Positions 14,195 to 22,361 of a DNA stretch of 23,756 nt are shown piece by piece; position 1 is the stretch's first letter, and each line of letters opens with the position of its first letter. Origin of the DNA: Clostridiales bacterium (GTDB lineage Bacteria; Bacillota; Clostridia; Christensenellales; Aristaeellaceae). The stretch lies in the NCBI GenBank assembly GCA_004556545.1, contig SFGO01000071.1, positions 1 to 23,756 on the forward strand, given 5' to 3'. The notes under the pieces are model-generated. The model was not told the origin of the DNA. It made no database searches and worked only from the letters and a program-made list of their open reading frames with translations. The position numbers and the translations under genes are program-made.

Positions 14195-14524
14195 TTACAG
14201 CTTCACAAACTGATCCACGGTGAGCACGAAGATGGTCGCGCCGCCTACCACCACTTCGATGGGATAGGGGGTGTAGGAACCCGGCATCCCCACCATGGAC
14301 GCGGGCGAGGGTGCGATCTGCTTGCGGCTTTTGCAAACCTTTTCAATCAGATCCATGGCTTCCTGAAAACGGTCGTCCTCCACGCCTACCAGCAGGGTGG
14401 TGTTGCCCGCCCGCAGGAAGCCGCCGGTGGTGGCCAGCTTGGTGACGCCGAAGCCGTCGTTCATCAGTTGTCCGATCAAACGGGAAGAATCCTCATCCTG
14501 TACGATAGCAATGATCAGTTTCAT
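14195..14524 (-). CDS. darA: Cyclic-di-AMP receptor DarA (PII-like, YaaQ)
   Basis: This 109-aa protein has the PII-like fold and binds c-di-AMP in Bacillus and Staphylococcus. The start MKLIIAIVQDEDS, the TTGGFLRAGNTTLLVGVEDD segment with the long-loop GSYTPYPIEV region, and the end ATIFVLTVDQF are family hallmarks. The start has AGGAGG 8 nt upstream and a clear promoter. It is the first gene of the darA-holB-yaaT-apgM operon. DarA's downstream targets remain poorly defined. Confidence 0.95.
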   Translation of the reverse strand: MKLIIAIVQDEDSSRLIGQLMNDGFGVTKLATTGGFLRAGNTTLLVGVEDDRFQEAMDLIEKVCKSRKQIAPSPASMVGMPGSYTPYPIEVVVGGATIFVLTVDQFVKL

Positions 14525-14565
14525 CCTCGTTCCTCCTCATTTTTGGTTGCCCGATTTTCCCTTTC

Positions 14566-14594
14566 AGTATACCGCAAATTTGACTTTTGCGCAA
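14566..14594 (-). promoter_or_regulatory. Predicted promoter of the darA-holB-yaaT-apgM operon
   Basis: On the minus strand TTGCGC (14594-14589) and TATACT (14571-14566) are separated by 17 nt, with the darA ATG 42 nt downstream of the -10. Confidence 0.75.
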
Positions 14595-14599
14595 CTGGG

Positions 14600-14623
14600 G
14601 ACTTCCGGGAAGACTTCCGGGAA
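14600..14623. repeat. Perfect 12-bp tandem duplication, candidate regulator site
   Basis: GACTTCCGGGAA occurs twice in tandem (14600-14611 and 14612-14623). The first unit contains CTTCC-G-GGAAG, a dyad. The pair sits just upstream of the darA -35 box and about 55 bp before the -35 of the divergent sugar-operon promoter, a position suited to an activator or shared operator. Confidence 0.5.
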
Positions 14624-14677
14624 AGCCGTCCCTCCTTCTCCGGAAAAAAACCGGGGAAACCGGGGCGGCTTTTTTCC

Positions 14678-14706
14678 TTGCGGGGGCGAAAGGACCGTGA
14701 TAAGAT
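14678..14706 (+). promoter_or_regulatory. Predicted promoter of the regulator/DUF5107/glycosidase operon
   Basis: TTGCGG (14678-14683), a 17-nt spacer and TAAGAT (14701-14706); the regulator start follows 20 nt later. The leader is therefore very short. Confidence 0.5.
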
Positions 14707-14725
14707 AAACGGGACGAAAAGGGTG

Positions 14726-15826
14726 ATGAAAGTGAAACAGGAACCGCTGTACGTTCTTCTGCAGCCGGAGATTCGGCATTCCTACTGGTCCGAACAGATT
14801 CGGGAGGGCATCCGGGAGGGCGCGCGGGAAGGGCAGGATCCGGTCTGCGCCGTGTCCCTTGCCGAAAAGCAGCCGGAGCTGGAAGGAAAATACGTGCTCA
14901 CCGTGGGAAACCGCATCCGGTGGCTGGAGGAATCCGTGGAACAGCTGCATCGCCGGGGCGCGCACCCGGTGATCGTCAACGCCGCCATGCTGCCGGTCCG
15001 GCATTTTCGGTGCAGCGGCGTCCTGTTTGAACTGGAAGAAATTCTGAGCCGGTGCGTGGAAGCGCTGGCGGACGCGGGCCGGAAGCGGACGGCGCTGCTG
15101 GGCGTTTCCGAAAGCTCGGTGACGGACCGGCGCAAGGCGGAGGCTTTCTGCAAGATTCCCGGCTGCCGGGAGGAAGATGTTTTCTGGGCGGAAGGAAGGC
15201 TGGAGGACTGCGTTTCCCGGTTTGCGGAGGGGCTGGACGGGTCGGATTACGACGCGGCGCTCTGCGCCAACGACACCACCGCCGTCTGCCTGATTCATTG
15301 CTTGCGCAGGAAAGGCATTGTGCCGCCGGAAAGGCTGTACGTCGTCGGCATGGGCAATTCCTTTGTGGGGGCGGGCATGACTCCCGGGCTGACCAGCGTA
15401 AGGTTCGATTATCACGAAATGGGCGTGACGGCGGTGCGGCTGTATCACAGCCTGCGTCAGAGCCGGACGGACTGCCATATGACGGTCTCGCTGCCTTGCC
15501 GTCTGGTGGTGCGGGCGTCCGCGCCATTGAAGGCGCTGCCCGCCGGGCCGGTTCCGGCCTCCCGGGCGGATGCGCTGCCCCAGGACTATTTCGGCGGCGA
15601 CGAGGTGCAGAACATCATTCGGATAGAGACGGTTTTGCAGTCGGGCGACTGGACGGATCGGGAGATCCTGTTCGGCCTTCTGCGGGGCGAAAGCTGCGAC
15701 GGGATGGCCGAACGGCTGTTTCTTTCCGACCGTGCGGTTCGCTACCGGCTTGCCCATATTCTGCGGCAATACGATTTCGCCAGCCGCGCCGAGCTGGAAG
15801 CGGCCCTGCGCAGGGCCTTGCAGTAG
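14726..15826 (+). CDS. Regulator with LacI-type sugar-sensor domain and C-terminal LuxR-like HTH
   Basis: This is a 366-aa protein. Residues about 8-265 resemble the periplasmic-binding-protein-like sensor of LacI/GalR regulators: LYVLLQPEIRHSYWSEQIREGI, DAALCANDTTAVCLIHCLRRKGIVPPERLYVVGMGNS, and PGLTSVRFDYHEMGVTAVRL. The usual N-terminal LacI HTH is missing. Instead, the last ~65 residues carry a GerE/LuxR-like HTH (WTDREILFGLLRGESCDGMA then LFLSDRAVRYRL). The start is ATG 14726, or GTG 14732, which is better spaced from AAGGGTG. It heads an operon with the DUF5107-like and glycosidase-like genes, so it probably senses a sugar they release or metabolise. Cytoplasmic. Confidence 0.8.
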   Translation: MKVKQEPLYVLLQPEIRHSYWSEQIREGIREGAREGQDPVCAVSLAEKQPELEGKYVLTVGNRIRWLEESVEQLHRRGAHPVIVNAAMLPVRHFRCSGVLFELEEILSRCVEALADAGRKRTALLGVSESSVTDRRKAEAFCKIPGCREEDVFWAEGRLEDCVSRFAEGLDGSDYDAALCANDTTAVCLIHCLRRKGIVPPERLYVVGMGNSFVGAGMTPGLTSVRFDYHEMGVTAVRLYHSLRQSRTDCHMTVSLPCRLVVRASAPLKALPAGPVPASRADALPQDYFGGDEVQNIIRIETVLQSGDWTDREILFGLLRGESCDGMAERLFLSDRAVRYRLAHILRQYDFASRAELEAALRRALQ

Positions 15827-15871
15827 GAGCAGCAGAACCAGAAATGAAAAACAGACAGGAGAGAGACGGCC

Positions 15872-17866
15872 ATGGTTCATTTGGAAAAGCTCGTGATCCC
15901 GGCGGCGGAAATGGGGCCGCTGAATCCCATGCCGGACATCAAAAACGTCAGCTATATTCACGCCGGGTATGAAATGACGGACAAGGTGTCGGAGGAAGAA
16001 AAGAAATACATCGGTCAGGGCATGATTCCGACCATGCTGCCCTACCGGCTGCAGGACGGCTACAACCGGGAAAAGAAGCCCCGGGCCTTTCAGGCGGCGG
16101 TGGTGGAAAACGCCCACGTGCGCGCCGTGTTTCTGCCGGAGCTGGGCGGACGGCTGTATTCCCTCTATGATAAGGACCGCCGGAAGGAGCTGCTGTACGT
16201 CAATCCGGTGTTTCAGCCGGGCAATCTGGGGCTGCGCAACGCCTGGTTCAGCGGCGGCGTGGAGTTCAACGTGGGCATCAAGGGCCACAATCCGCTGACC
16301 TGCTCGCCGGTGCACGCGGCGGTCGATCAGACTCCCGAGGGCGAGGTGCTGCGGCTGTATGAATTCGAGCGCATCCGGGGCGTGGCCTATTCCGTCAGCG
16401 CGTGGGTGCGGGAGGATTCGCCCACCCTGTACCTGCGCTGCCGCATCGAAAACCGCACGGATGAAACGAAGCACATGTACTGGTGGTCCAATATCGCTGT
16501 GCCGGAAACGCCCGGCACTCGAGTGATCGTCCCGGCAGACCAATCTTTCCTCAGCTTCTACAACGCCGATCATTACATTCTGGATAAAACGGAGATTCCG
16601 CTGTCCGGCGGCGTGGATGTGAGCTATCCCGCCCATATTCCTTCCTCCCGGGATTTCTTCTATCAGATTCCGGAGAACTCGCCCAAGTGGATTGCGTCCG
16701 CCAATGAAGAGGGCTTCGGGCTGCTGCAATGCTCCACCCGCCGCCTGCTTGGGCGCAAGCTGTTCGTGTGGGGCATGGGGCAGGGCGGACGGCACTGGAA
16801 CGAGTGGCTCAGCGAGGAAGGCTCCGCCTATATCGAAATTCAGGCCGGGCTGGCGCATACCCAGCTGGAGCATATTCCGATGGCGGCGCAGGACGTGTGG
16901 GAATGGGAGGAAGCCTATACCCTGCTGGAGGGCGATCCCAAGGCGCTGCACGGTACCTACGGCGAGGCCGTTCATGCCGTGGAGACATGCCTGAAGCGGC
17001 GGGTGGGGAACCCGGACGAGCTGCCTTTTCCGGCAGACGAAACCGTGACCCATACGGAAATTTTGTCGCAGGGCTCCGGCTGGGGCCATGTGGAGGAAGT
17101 GCTGCGGGGCGAGCCCGTCAGCGCCACGCTGACCTTTCCGAAGACCGACGACCCGGAAAGCGCCCTCTGGCTCGAGCTGCTGGAAAAGGGAACCTTTCCC
17201 TGCCCCGACCCCATGGAGGAGCCGGCAGGCTATGTCATGGGCCGGGAATGGCTGAAAAAGCTGGAAGCCCTTCCCCGGCAGAGCTGGTACAGCCTGCTGC
17301 ACATGGGGGTCATCCGTTACGGGCTGGCCGCTTACGGAGAAGGCTCCGTGGACGAGGCGAAACAGGCGTGGGAGCAGTCGCTGGCCGCCTGTGAAAACCC
17401 GTGGGCGCTGCGGAACCTGGCCATGCTGTATAAGAGTGAATATCACCTGCCGGAAAAGGCCCGCGAGCTGCTGCTGGCGGCGTTCCGGCTGAAGCCGGAC
17501 TGCCGGGCGCTGGCCGTCGAAACGGCCATGCAGCTGACGGAGGACGGCGGCGACGGGCAATGGCTGGCCCTGTACGACGGCCTTTCGCCGGAGCTGCGGG
17601 CCTGCGGACGGCTGCGGCTTTTGCGGGCCGTGGCGCTGCTGCATCTGGGCCGGTTGGAGGAAGCCGCCGAAATCCTGAACCAGGCGTTTGTCATGCCCGA
17701 TGTGAAGGAGGGCGAGCTATCGGTCTCCTATCTGTGGTTTGAGCTGTACCGCCGCCTGTACGCCAAAGAGACGGGCGTTCCCTACGACCCCGCCGACGAG
17801 AAGCTGATTCGCGCTGCGGATGAAAAATACCCCTTGCCCAAAGCGCTGGACTTTCGGATGCACTGA
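15872..17866 (+). CDS. DUF5107-like carbohydrate-associated protein with C-terminal TPR-like helices
   Basis: This is a 664-aa cytoplasmic protein with no signal peptide. The N-terminal half (about 70-350) is a beta-rich domain with PELGGRLYSLYDK, NAWFSGGVEFNVGIKGHNP and MYWWSNIAVPETPGTRV, matching my recollection of DUF5107, whose fold resembles aldose-epimerase-like sandwiches. From about 455 to 640 there are helical repeats of TPR character (AKQAWEQSLAACENPWALRNLAMLY; RAVALLHLGRLEEAAEILNQAF). An AGGAGAG site precedes the ATG. It lies 45 nt after the regulator and 39 nt before the glycosidase-like gene, so the three form one operon. The reaction is unknown; a role in oligosaccharide handling is inferred from the fold and neighbours. 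Confidence 0.75.
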   Translation: MVHLEKLVIPAAEMGPLNPMPDIKNVSYIHAGYEMTDKVSEEEKKYIGQGMIPTMLPYRLQDGYNREKKPRAFQAAVVENAHVRAVFLPELGGRLYSLYDKDRRKELLYVNPVFQPGNLGLRNAWFSGGVEFNVGIKGHNPLTCSPVHAAVDQTPEGEVLRLYEFERIRGVAYSVSAWVREDSPTLYLRCRIENRTDETKHMYWWSNIAVPETPGTRVIVPADQSFLSFYNADHYILDKTEIPLSGGVDVSYPAHIPSSRDFFYQIPENSPKWIASANEEGFGLLQCSTRRLLGRKLFVWGMGQGGRHWNEWLSEEGSAYIEIQAGLAHTQLEHIPMAAQDVWEWEEAYTLLEGDPKALHGTYGEAVHAVETCLKRRVGNPDELPFPADETVTHTEILSQGSGWGHVEEVLRGEPVSATLTFPKTDDPESALWLELLEKGTFPCPDPMEEPAGYVMGREWLKKLEALPRQSWYSLLHMGVIRYGLAAYGEGSVDEAKQAWEQSLAACENPWALRNLAMLYKSEYHLPEKARELLLAAFRLKPDCRALAVETAMQLTEDGGDGQWLALYDGLSPELRACGRLRLLRAVALLHLGRLEEAAEILNQAFVMPDVKEGELSVSYLWFELYRRLYAKETGVPYDPADEKLIRAADEKYPLPKALDFRMH

Positions 17867-17905
17867 TTCCCCATAAAACGCAAGAAAGAAAAAGGAGAAT
17901 GCCGG

Positions 17906-19927
17906 ATGAAGATTCCTCAGCCGTTTCTGCCGCTGCGGGCGGAAAGTCAGAACTACGAACATACGATTCACGTCATTGGCCGGGACTATACCGTAGGCGC
18001 GGACGGAATGCTCCGCTCCATTCGTTCTCAGGGCGTGGAGCTGCTGGCCGCGCCGGTGCGGATTGTGGCCGTGGAGGACGGCGAGCCGTCCCATTGGGAT
18101 GAAAACTACCCCGAAAACGAGGCCGAAAGCTTTATTCAGCGGCGCAGCGATGAGGAAATCATCGTATGCGGCGCGAAACAGTCCGAACGCTTTATTGTGG
18201 ATTCCTGCACCCGCATCGGCTACGACGGCGGCGTGGACGTCGACCTGAAGCTGATGCCCCGGGGCCGGACGGTGGCGCAGGTCTTCGGCGTGGCGGACGC
18301 CAAGCCCATGCGGTTCCGGCTGGACCGGCTGTGGCTGGAAATTCCCCTGCGGGCGGAGGCGGCCACGCTGTTCCATATGTTCCCGAACAGCGTTCTCTCG
18401 CTGGCGGACGGAACCGAGCGGCCCATGGGCACCATGTCCGCCAGCGGGGCCGTCCCCGCGCAGGATGCGGCCATGCCCTTCAAGGCGCTGTTGTGGCTGG
18501 GCAATGAGGAGCGGGGGCTGGGCTGGTACGCGGAGAGCGATCGCAGCTGGCAGCCGGAGGATCCGGAGAAGGCCATCGAACTGGTGCGGGACGGCGAGCA
18601 GCTGATTCTGCGCCTGCGTCTGCTGGACAGCCAGCCCGAAACCTGGACGGCCGACCCTGCGGACGGCGTATACGCCTATCATCCCGTCACGTTCTGCTTC
18701 GGGGTGCAGGCCACGCCGGTGAAGCCCTTCCCCCAACAGCCCTATATTCACAACGCCTTCCACATCGACTGCGGCGCCAAGGTCAAGGGCAACTATATCG
18801 ACGTGCTGGCGGGCCGCTACGACGAGCTGAAGGAAAAGGGCGTTACGACGCTGATTCTGCACGAAAAATGGAACAAGTGCCAGAACTGGTTCGAGCTGAG
18901 CGAGTTCACCGCCCATCAGCTGCATACCATTGTGGACGAGTGCCACAAACGGGGCATCAAGGTGCTGCCCTATTTCGGCTACGAGCTTTCCACCATGGCT
19001 CCCCAATGGAGCGAATTGCAGGACAAGGTGAAAATGGTGGACGAAAAAGGCGCGATGGAGGGCGGCTGGTGGCGCGTTCCCTTCCAGCGGGACTATGTGG
19101 TGTGCTATCACAGCGAGTACGAAGCGCTGTTCCTGAACGGCATGGAAAAGCTGATGGACGAATTCCACATCGACGGCGTATATCTGGATTCCATCACCTT
19201 CCCGCGCCTGTGCTACAGCACGGAGCACGGCTGCGGCTGGTACGATCCGCAGGGCAGGCTGCATGGCAGCTACTGCCTGAAAACGCTGCGGCGGATGTTC
19301 CGACGGCTGTACGAAATCGTCCAATCCCGGGGCGGCGAGATCAACGTGCATTCCTTCGGCTACCTGAATTTCCTGACGATTCCCTACATTCACCAGAATT
19401 GGTACGGGGAAAACCTGCAGTTCGACCGGATGCACGGCGATACGGAGGATGTGAAGCTGGACTACTTCCGGGCGGAATACCTGGGCCGGAACATGGGCGC
19501 GCCGGTGGAGTTCATCGCCTATGAGAACCGTCCCCTGTGGACCTTCGAACAGGCATTGGCCTGCTCCGTCCTGCACGGCGTCCTGCCCCGGCCCAACGAG
19601 CTCCACCATCCGCTGGAGCTGATGAGCCGGGTATGGAAGGTGTTCGGCGGGTTCCCCATCCAGCAGTCGGAATGGATGCCCTATTGGACGAACAACGCCC
19701 GGGCCGATCATGAAAAGGTCAGAATCAGCTATTACCGCTACACCGATCTGTCAGGCGCGCCGCAGCTGTTGGCGTTTGCGGTCAATATTTCCGCAAAGCC
19801 TGTGGAAAAGGTGACGGTTTCCTTCCCGGAGCCGGTCGCGCAGGCGCGGGATATGCTGGAAGGTCGGGACGTCGGGCTGACCTTTGGGCTGAATGGCTAT
19901 TCCTGCCGGATTTTGTTTGTGAAATAA
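17906..19927 (+). CDS. Intracellular glycoside-hydrolase-like protein (TIM-barrel, GH123/DUF6067-like)
   Basis: This is a 673-aa protein with no signal peptide. An N-terminal beta-sandwich (1 to about 275) ends in CFGVQATPVKPFP, a segment I associate with DUF6067/GH123-type proteins. A probable (beta/alpha)8 barrel follows (about 280-600): TTLILHEKWNKCQNWF, KRGIKVLPYFGYELS, HIDGVYLDSITFP with Asp423 and Asp428, EINVHSFGYLN, YGENLQFDR with Glu502, and EFIAYENRPLW. A C-terminal beta domain closes the protein. Asp428 and Glu502 are candidate catalytic acids by position only. A GGAG site precedes the ATG. It is the last gene of its operon and is followed by a terminator. Substrate is not predictable; a plant or host glycan fragment imported into the cell is plausible. 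Confidence 0.72.
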   Translation: MKIPQPFLPLRAESQNYEHTIHVIGRDYTVGADGMLRSIRSQGVELLAAPVRIVAVEDGEPSHWDENYPENEAESFIQRRSDEEIIVCGAKQSERFIVDSCTRIGYDGGVDVDLKLMPRGRTVAQVFGVADAKPMRFRLDRLWLEIPLRAEAATLFHMFPNSVLSLADGTERPMGTMSASGAVPAQDAAMPFKALLWLGNEERGLGWYAESDRSWQPEDPEKAIELVRDGEQLILRLRLLDSQPETWTADPADGVYAYHPVTFCFGVQATPVKPFPQQPYIHNAFHIDCGAKVKGNYIDVLAGRYDELKEKGVTTLILHEKWNKCQNWFELSEFTAHQLHTIVDECHKRGIKVLPYFGYELSTMAPQWSELQDKVKMVDEKGAMEGGWWRVPFQRDYVVCYHSEYEALFLNGMEKLMDEFHIDGVYLDSITFPRLCYSTEHGCGWYDPQGRLHGSYCLKTLRRMFRRLYEIVQSRGGEINVHSFGYLNFLTIPYIHQNWYGENLQFDRMHGDTEDVKLDYFRAEYLGRNMGAPVEFIAYENRPLWTFEQALACSVLHGVLPRPNELHHPLELMSRVWKVFGGFPIQQSEWMPYWTNNARADHEKVRISYYRYTDLSGAPQLLAFAVNISAKPVEKVTVSFPEPVAQARDMLEGRDVGLTFGLNGYSCRILFVK

Positions 19928-19933
19928 AGAAAG

Positions 19934-19967
19934 CGCCGGGAACTGCTGCAAAATGCGGTTCCCGGCG
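19934..19967. terminator. Bidirectional terminator between glycosidase operon and rseP
   Basis: Stem CGCCGGGAAC (19934-19943) with GTTCCCGGCG (19958-19967) and a 14-nt loop, flanked by A-rich sequence on the left and TTTGT on the right. It lies between convergent genes, so it can serve both. Confidence 0.8.
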
Positions 19968-19985
19968 TTTGTCATCAATGCCGTT

Positions 19986-21050
19986 TTATTTTCCGAACAG
20001 ACGGAGCACATCCTTAAAGGTGAAGAAAATCATAAGGCCGAAGAGCAGCACATAGCCGCAGAGGTGAACGCCCGCTTCGATCTTCTGGTTGACGGGCTTG
20101 CGGCGAATGGCTTCAATGATCATGAAGATCAGCCGGCTGCCGTCCAGACCGGGAATGGGAATCAGGTTCATCAGGCCCAGATTGATGGAAAGGATGACCA
20201 GCAGATAGAGATAAATTTCGAAGCCGCCCTTCTGGGTTTCCTGCGCTACCATGGACACCACGCCCACGGGACCGGCGGTATCGTTCAGCCCCTCGCCGGT
20301 GGTGAAGAGCTTGCCGAGAGCGTCCACGATGGCGACGCTGGCCTGCTTGCACAGCGACCAGGCGGAGGGCAGCACGGCGCTGGCGCTCATTTTTTCATAC
20401 CCCTGCGCAATGGTCACGCCCACCCGGTAGCGCTCCAGTTCGCTGTCGTACCGGGGCGTAAGGGTAAAGGTCTGCTCCTGACCGTCTCGAAGCACGGTGA
20501 TCTCCACCGGCGCAGCGGAGCCGGACGCGCCGATGGCGTTGCTCACATCCTGCACGGTGCCGTTTTCCACATCCGTCTGGTTGACCCGGACGAAAACGTC
20601 CCCGGCCTGCAAACCGGCCTCGGCGGCGGGCATTCCCGCTTCCACCTCCTGCACCACGGGCGTGGTGGCGACCGCGCCGTAAGCGCCCATCAGCACGATG
20701 GCCACGATAAAGGCCAGCACAAAGTTCATGCCGGGGCCTGCGATGACGCTGAGCATCCGCTTCCAGACGGGAGCCTTGTTGTAGTTGCGGGGATCGTCCT
20801 GCTTCTGGCCGTCCGGGTCGTCGTCGGTGTCGCCGTAGAACATGCAGTAGCCGCCCAGCGGAATGGGGCGGAGGGAAAAGGTGGTATCGCTTTTCTTGCT
20901 TTTGCGCTGCCAAATGGCCGGGCCAAAGCCCAGCGAGAATTCCTTGACCGCAATGCCGCACAGCCGCGCCACCACGAAATGGCCGAACTCATGCACCATA
21001 ATCAGGATGCCCAACAGCAGAATGGCTAACAGAACATACAGGATCGTCAT
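19986..21050 (-). CDS. rseP: RIP metalloprotease RseP/RasP (site-2 protease)
   Basis: A membrane-embedded zinc protease of 354 aa that cleaves anti-sigma factors and leftover signal peptides within the membrane. It has the active-site HEFGH (20-24) in the first transmembrane helix and the second-ligand motif NLIPIPGLDGSRL near residue 300. A PDZ domain lies between (about 125-200, VVQEVEAGMPAAEAGLQAGDVFVRVN). Further transmembrane segments are near 108-128 and at the C-terminus. The start has AAAGGA 7 nt upstream. It follows dxr by 79 nt. A 6-bp hairpin (21068-21085) lies just before its ribosome site, and a possible TATACT (21100-21095) suggests an extra weak promoter. Confidence 0.95.
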   Translation of the reverse strand: MTILYVLLAILLLGILIMVHEFGHFVVARLCGIAVKEFSLGFGPAIWQRKSKKSDTTFSLRPIPLGGYCMFYGDTDDDPDGQKQDDPRNYNKAPVWKRMLSVIAGPGMNFVLAFIVAIVLMGAYGAVATTPVVQEVEAGMPAAEAGLQAGDVFVRVNQTDVENGTVQDVSNAIGASGSAAPVEITVLRDGQEQTFTLTPRYDSELERYRVGVTIAQGYEKMSASAVLPSAWSLCKQASVAIVDALGKLFTTGEGLNDTAGPVGVVSMVAQETQKGGFEIYLYLLVILSINLGLMNLIPIPGLDGSRLIFMIIEAIRRKPVNQKIEAGVHLCGYVLLFGLMIFFTFKDVLRLFGK

Positions 21051-21129
21051 ATGGATTTCCTTTCCGGGGGACGGAAAAGCGTCCCTGTAAAGCTAGTATA
21101 TGCGACCCGCCCCGGGCGAATTCACCGGG

Positions 21130-22311
21130 TCAGTCCGCCGCCAGAAGGGACGCAGCCACGTCCCGGGCCCGGCGGTCGGCCTCCAGAATTTCGTCCAGCG
21201 AGCCGGCAGGAAGAACGCCCAAACGGTTCAGGGTTTCCTCCACCACTTCATAGATTCGACCAATGGTCATGCATTTCCCGCCTGCGGGTTGTAAAGGCTG
21301 TTGTAACAAATGGGCCACGGCCGCTTCGTTGGCCGCGTTCAGCTCGCAGCAGGCGGCGCCGCCTGCCCGCAGGCATTCGCGGGCCAGCCGCAGGGAAGGA
21401 AAGCGTTCCGGGTCGGGCCGCTCGAAGGTCAGGCCGGACAGCGAGAACAGATCCAGCGGCGCACCGCCCGTGGGCAAACGTTCCGGGTAGCTCATGGCGT
21501 ACAGGATGGGCAGGCGCATATCCGGCGTGCCCAGCTGAGCGATCAGCGCGCCGTCGGCAAACTGCACGCCGCTGTGGATGACGCTCTGCGGGTGAACGAC
21601 TACCTGAATGCGGTCGTCCTCCACGCCGAAGAGCCACTTGGCCTCCATGATCTCCAGCGCCTTGTTGAACAGCGTGGCGCTGTCGATGGTGATCTTCTGG
21701 CCCATGACCCAGTTGGGATGCTTCAGCGCCTGCGCCTTCGTGGCGCTTCGGATGGCGGCCTTATCCCACGTGCGGAAGGGGCCGCCGGAGCAGGTCAGGA
21801 GGATCTTGTCGATGGGATTGCCCGCAGCACCCTGCAAACATTGAAAAATGGCGCTGTGTTCGCTGTCCACCGGCAGCAGGGAATGCTCGCCAACCTGCCG
21901 GGCCGCTTCCATCACCAGATGGCCGCCTGCGACCAGCGCTTCCTTGTTGGCCAGCAGCACCCGCTTCTTTTGCCGGAAGGCCTCCAGCACGCCTTTTAGA
22001 CCCGCCATGCCCACGACAGATACCAGCACGTCGTCGCAGTCCGTCTGCGCGGCCAGCGTCAGGCATTCCGGGCCGAAGACCCATTGACAGAATTTCAGAT
22101 CGTCCGGGATCTCTTCCATGGAAACAGGCTCCACCAGACCGGCCAGCTGGGGCCGGAACCGGCGCACCTGCTCGAAGAGCTTTTCCCGGCTGCGGTTGGC
22201 CGTCAGGGCCGTGATCTGAAAACGGTCGGAATGGAGCGCGGCCACCTGCAGCGCCTGCGTACCGATGGAGCCCGTGGAGCCGAGAACGGCGATTTTACGC
22301 TTTGTCTGCAT
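21130..22311 (-). CDS. dxr: 1-deoxy-D-xylulose 5-phosphate reductoisomerase
   Basis: The second step of the MEP isoprenoid pathway: NADPH-dependent conversion of DXP to MEP. The 393-aa protein has the NADPH-binding GSTGSIG (11-17), NKEALVAGG (122-130), metal ligands in PVDSEHSAIFQ (Asp149, Glu151), and TIDSATLFNKALEIMEA with Glu220. The C-terminal helical domain is present. ATG 22311 is chosen over ATG 22317 because AAGAAGGG is 6 nt from the former and abuts the latter. It sits between cdsA and rseP, the standard bacterial order. Confidence 0.96.
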   Translation of the reverse strand: MQTKRKIAVLGSTGSIGTQALQVAALHSDRFQITALTANRSREKLFEQVRRFRPQLAGLVEPVSMEEIPDDLKFCQWVFGPECLTLAAQTDCDDVLVSVVGMAGLKGVLEAFRQKKRVLLANKEALVAGGHLVMEAARQVGEHSLLPVDSEHSAIFQCLQGAAGNPIDKILLTCSGGPFRTWDKAAIRSATKAQALKHPNWVMGQKITIDSATLFNKALEIMEAKWLFGVEDDRIQVVVHPQSVIHSGVQFADGALIAQLGTPDMRLPILYAMSYPERLPTGGAPLDLFSLSGLTFERPDPERFPSLRLARECLRAGGAACCELNAANEAAVAHLLQQPLQPAGGKCMTIGRIYEVVEETLNRLGVLPAGSLDEILEADRRARDVAASLLAAD

Positions 22312-22361
22312 ATGCATCCCTTCTTCCAAACTTTCTTCCAAAAAGGCAGAAGAATCAGACC

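Noticed and set aside
14564..17644. A 1026-codon minus-strand open frame opposite the sugar operon
   Set aside because: It is antisense to the regulator and DUF5107-like gene and has shadow composition (Arg, His, Gln, Pro, Leu); no domain and no ribosome site. GC-rich DNA commonly opens such frames.
17717..19711. A 664-codon minus-strand open frame opposite the glycosidase-like gene
   Set aside because: Antisense shadow with His/Gln/Val/Leu bias; the plus-strand frame has clear domain motifs and a ribosome site.
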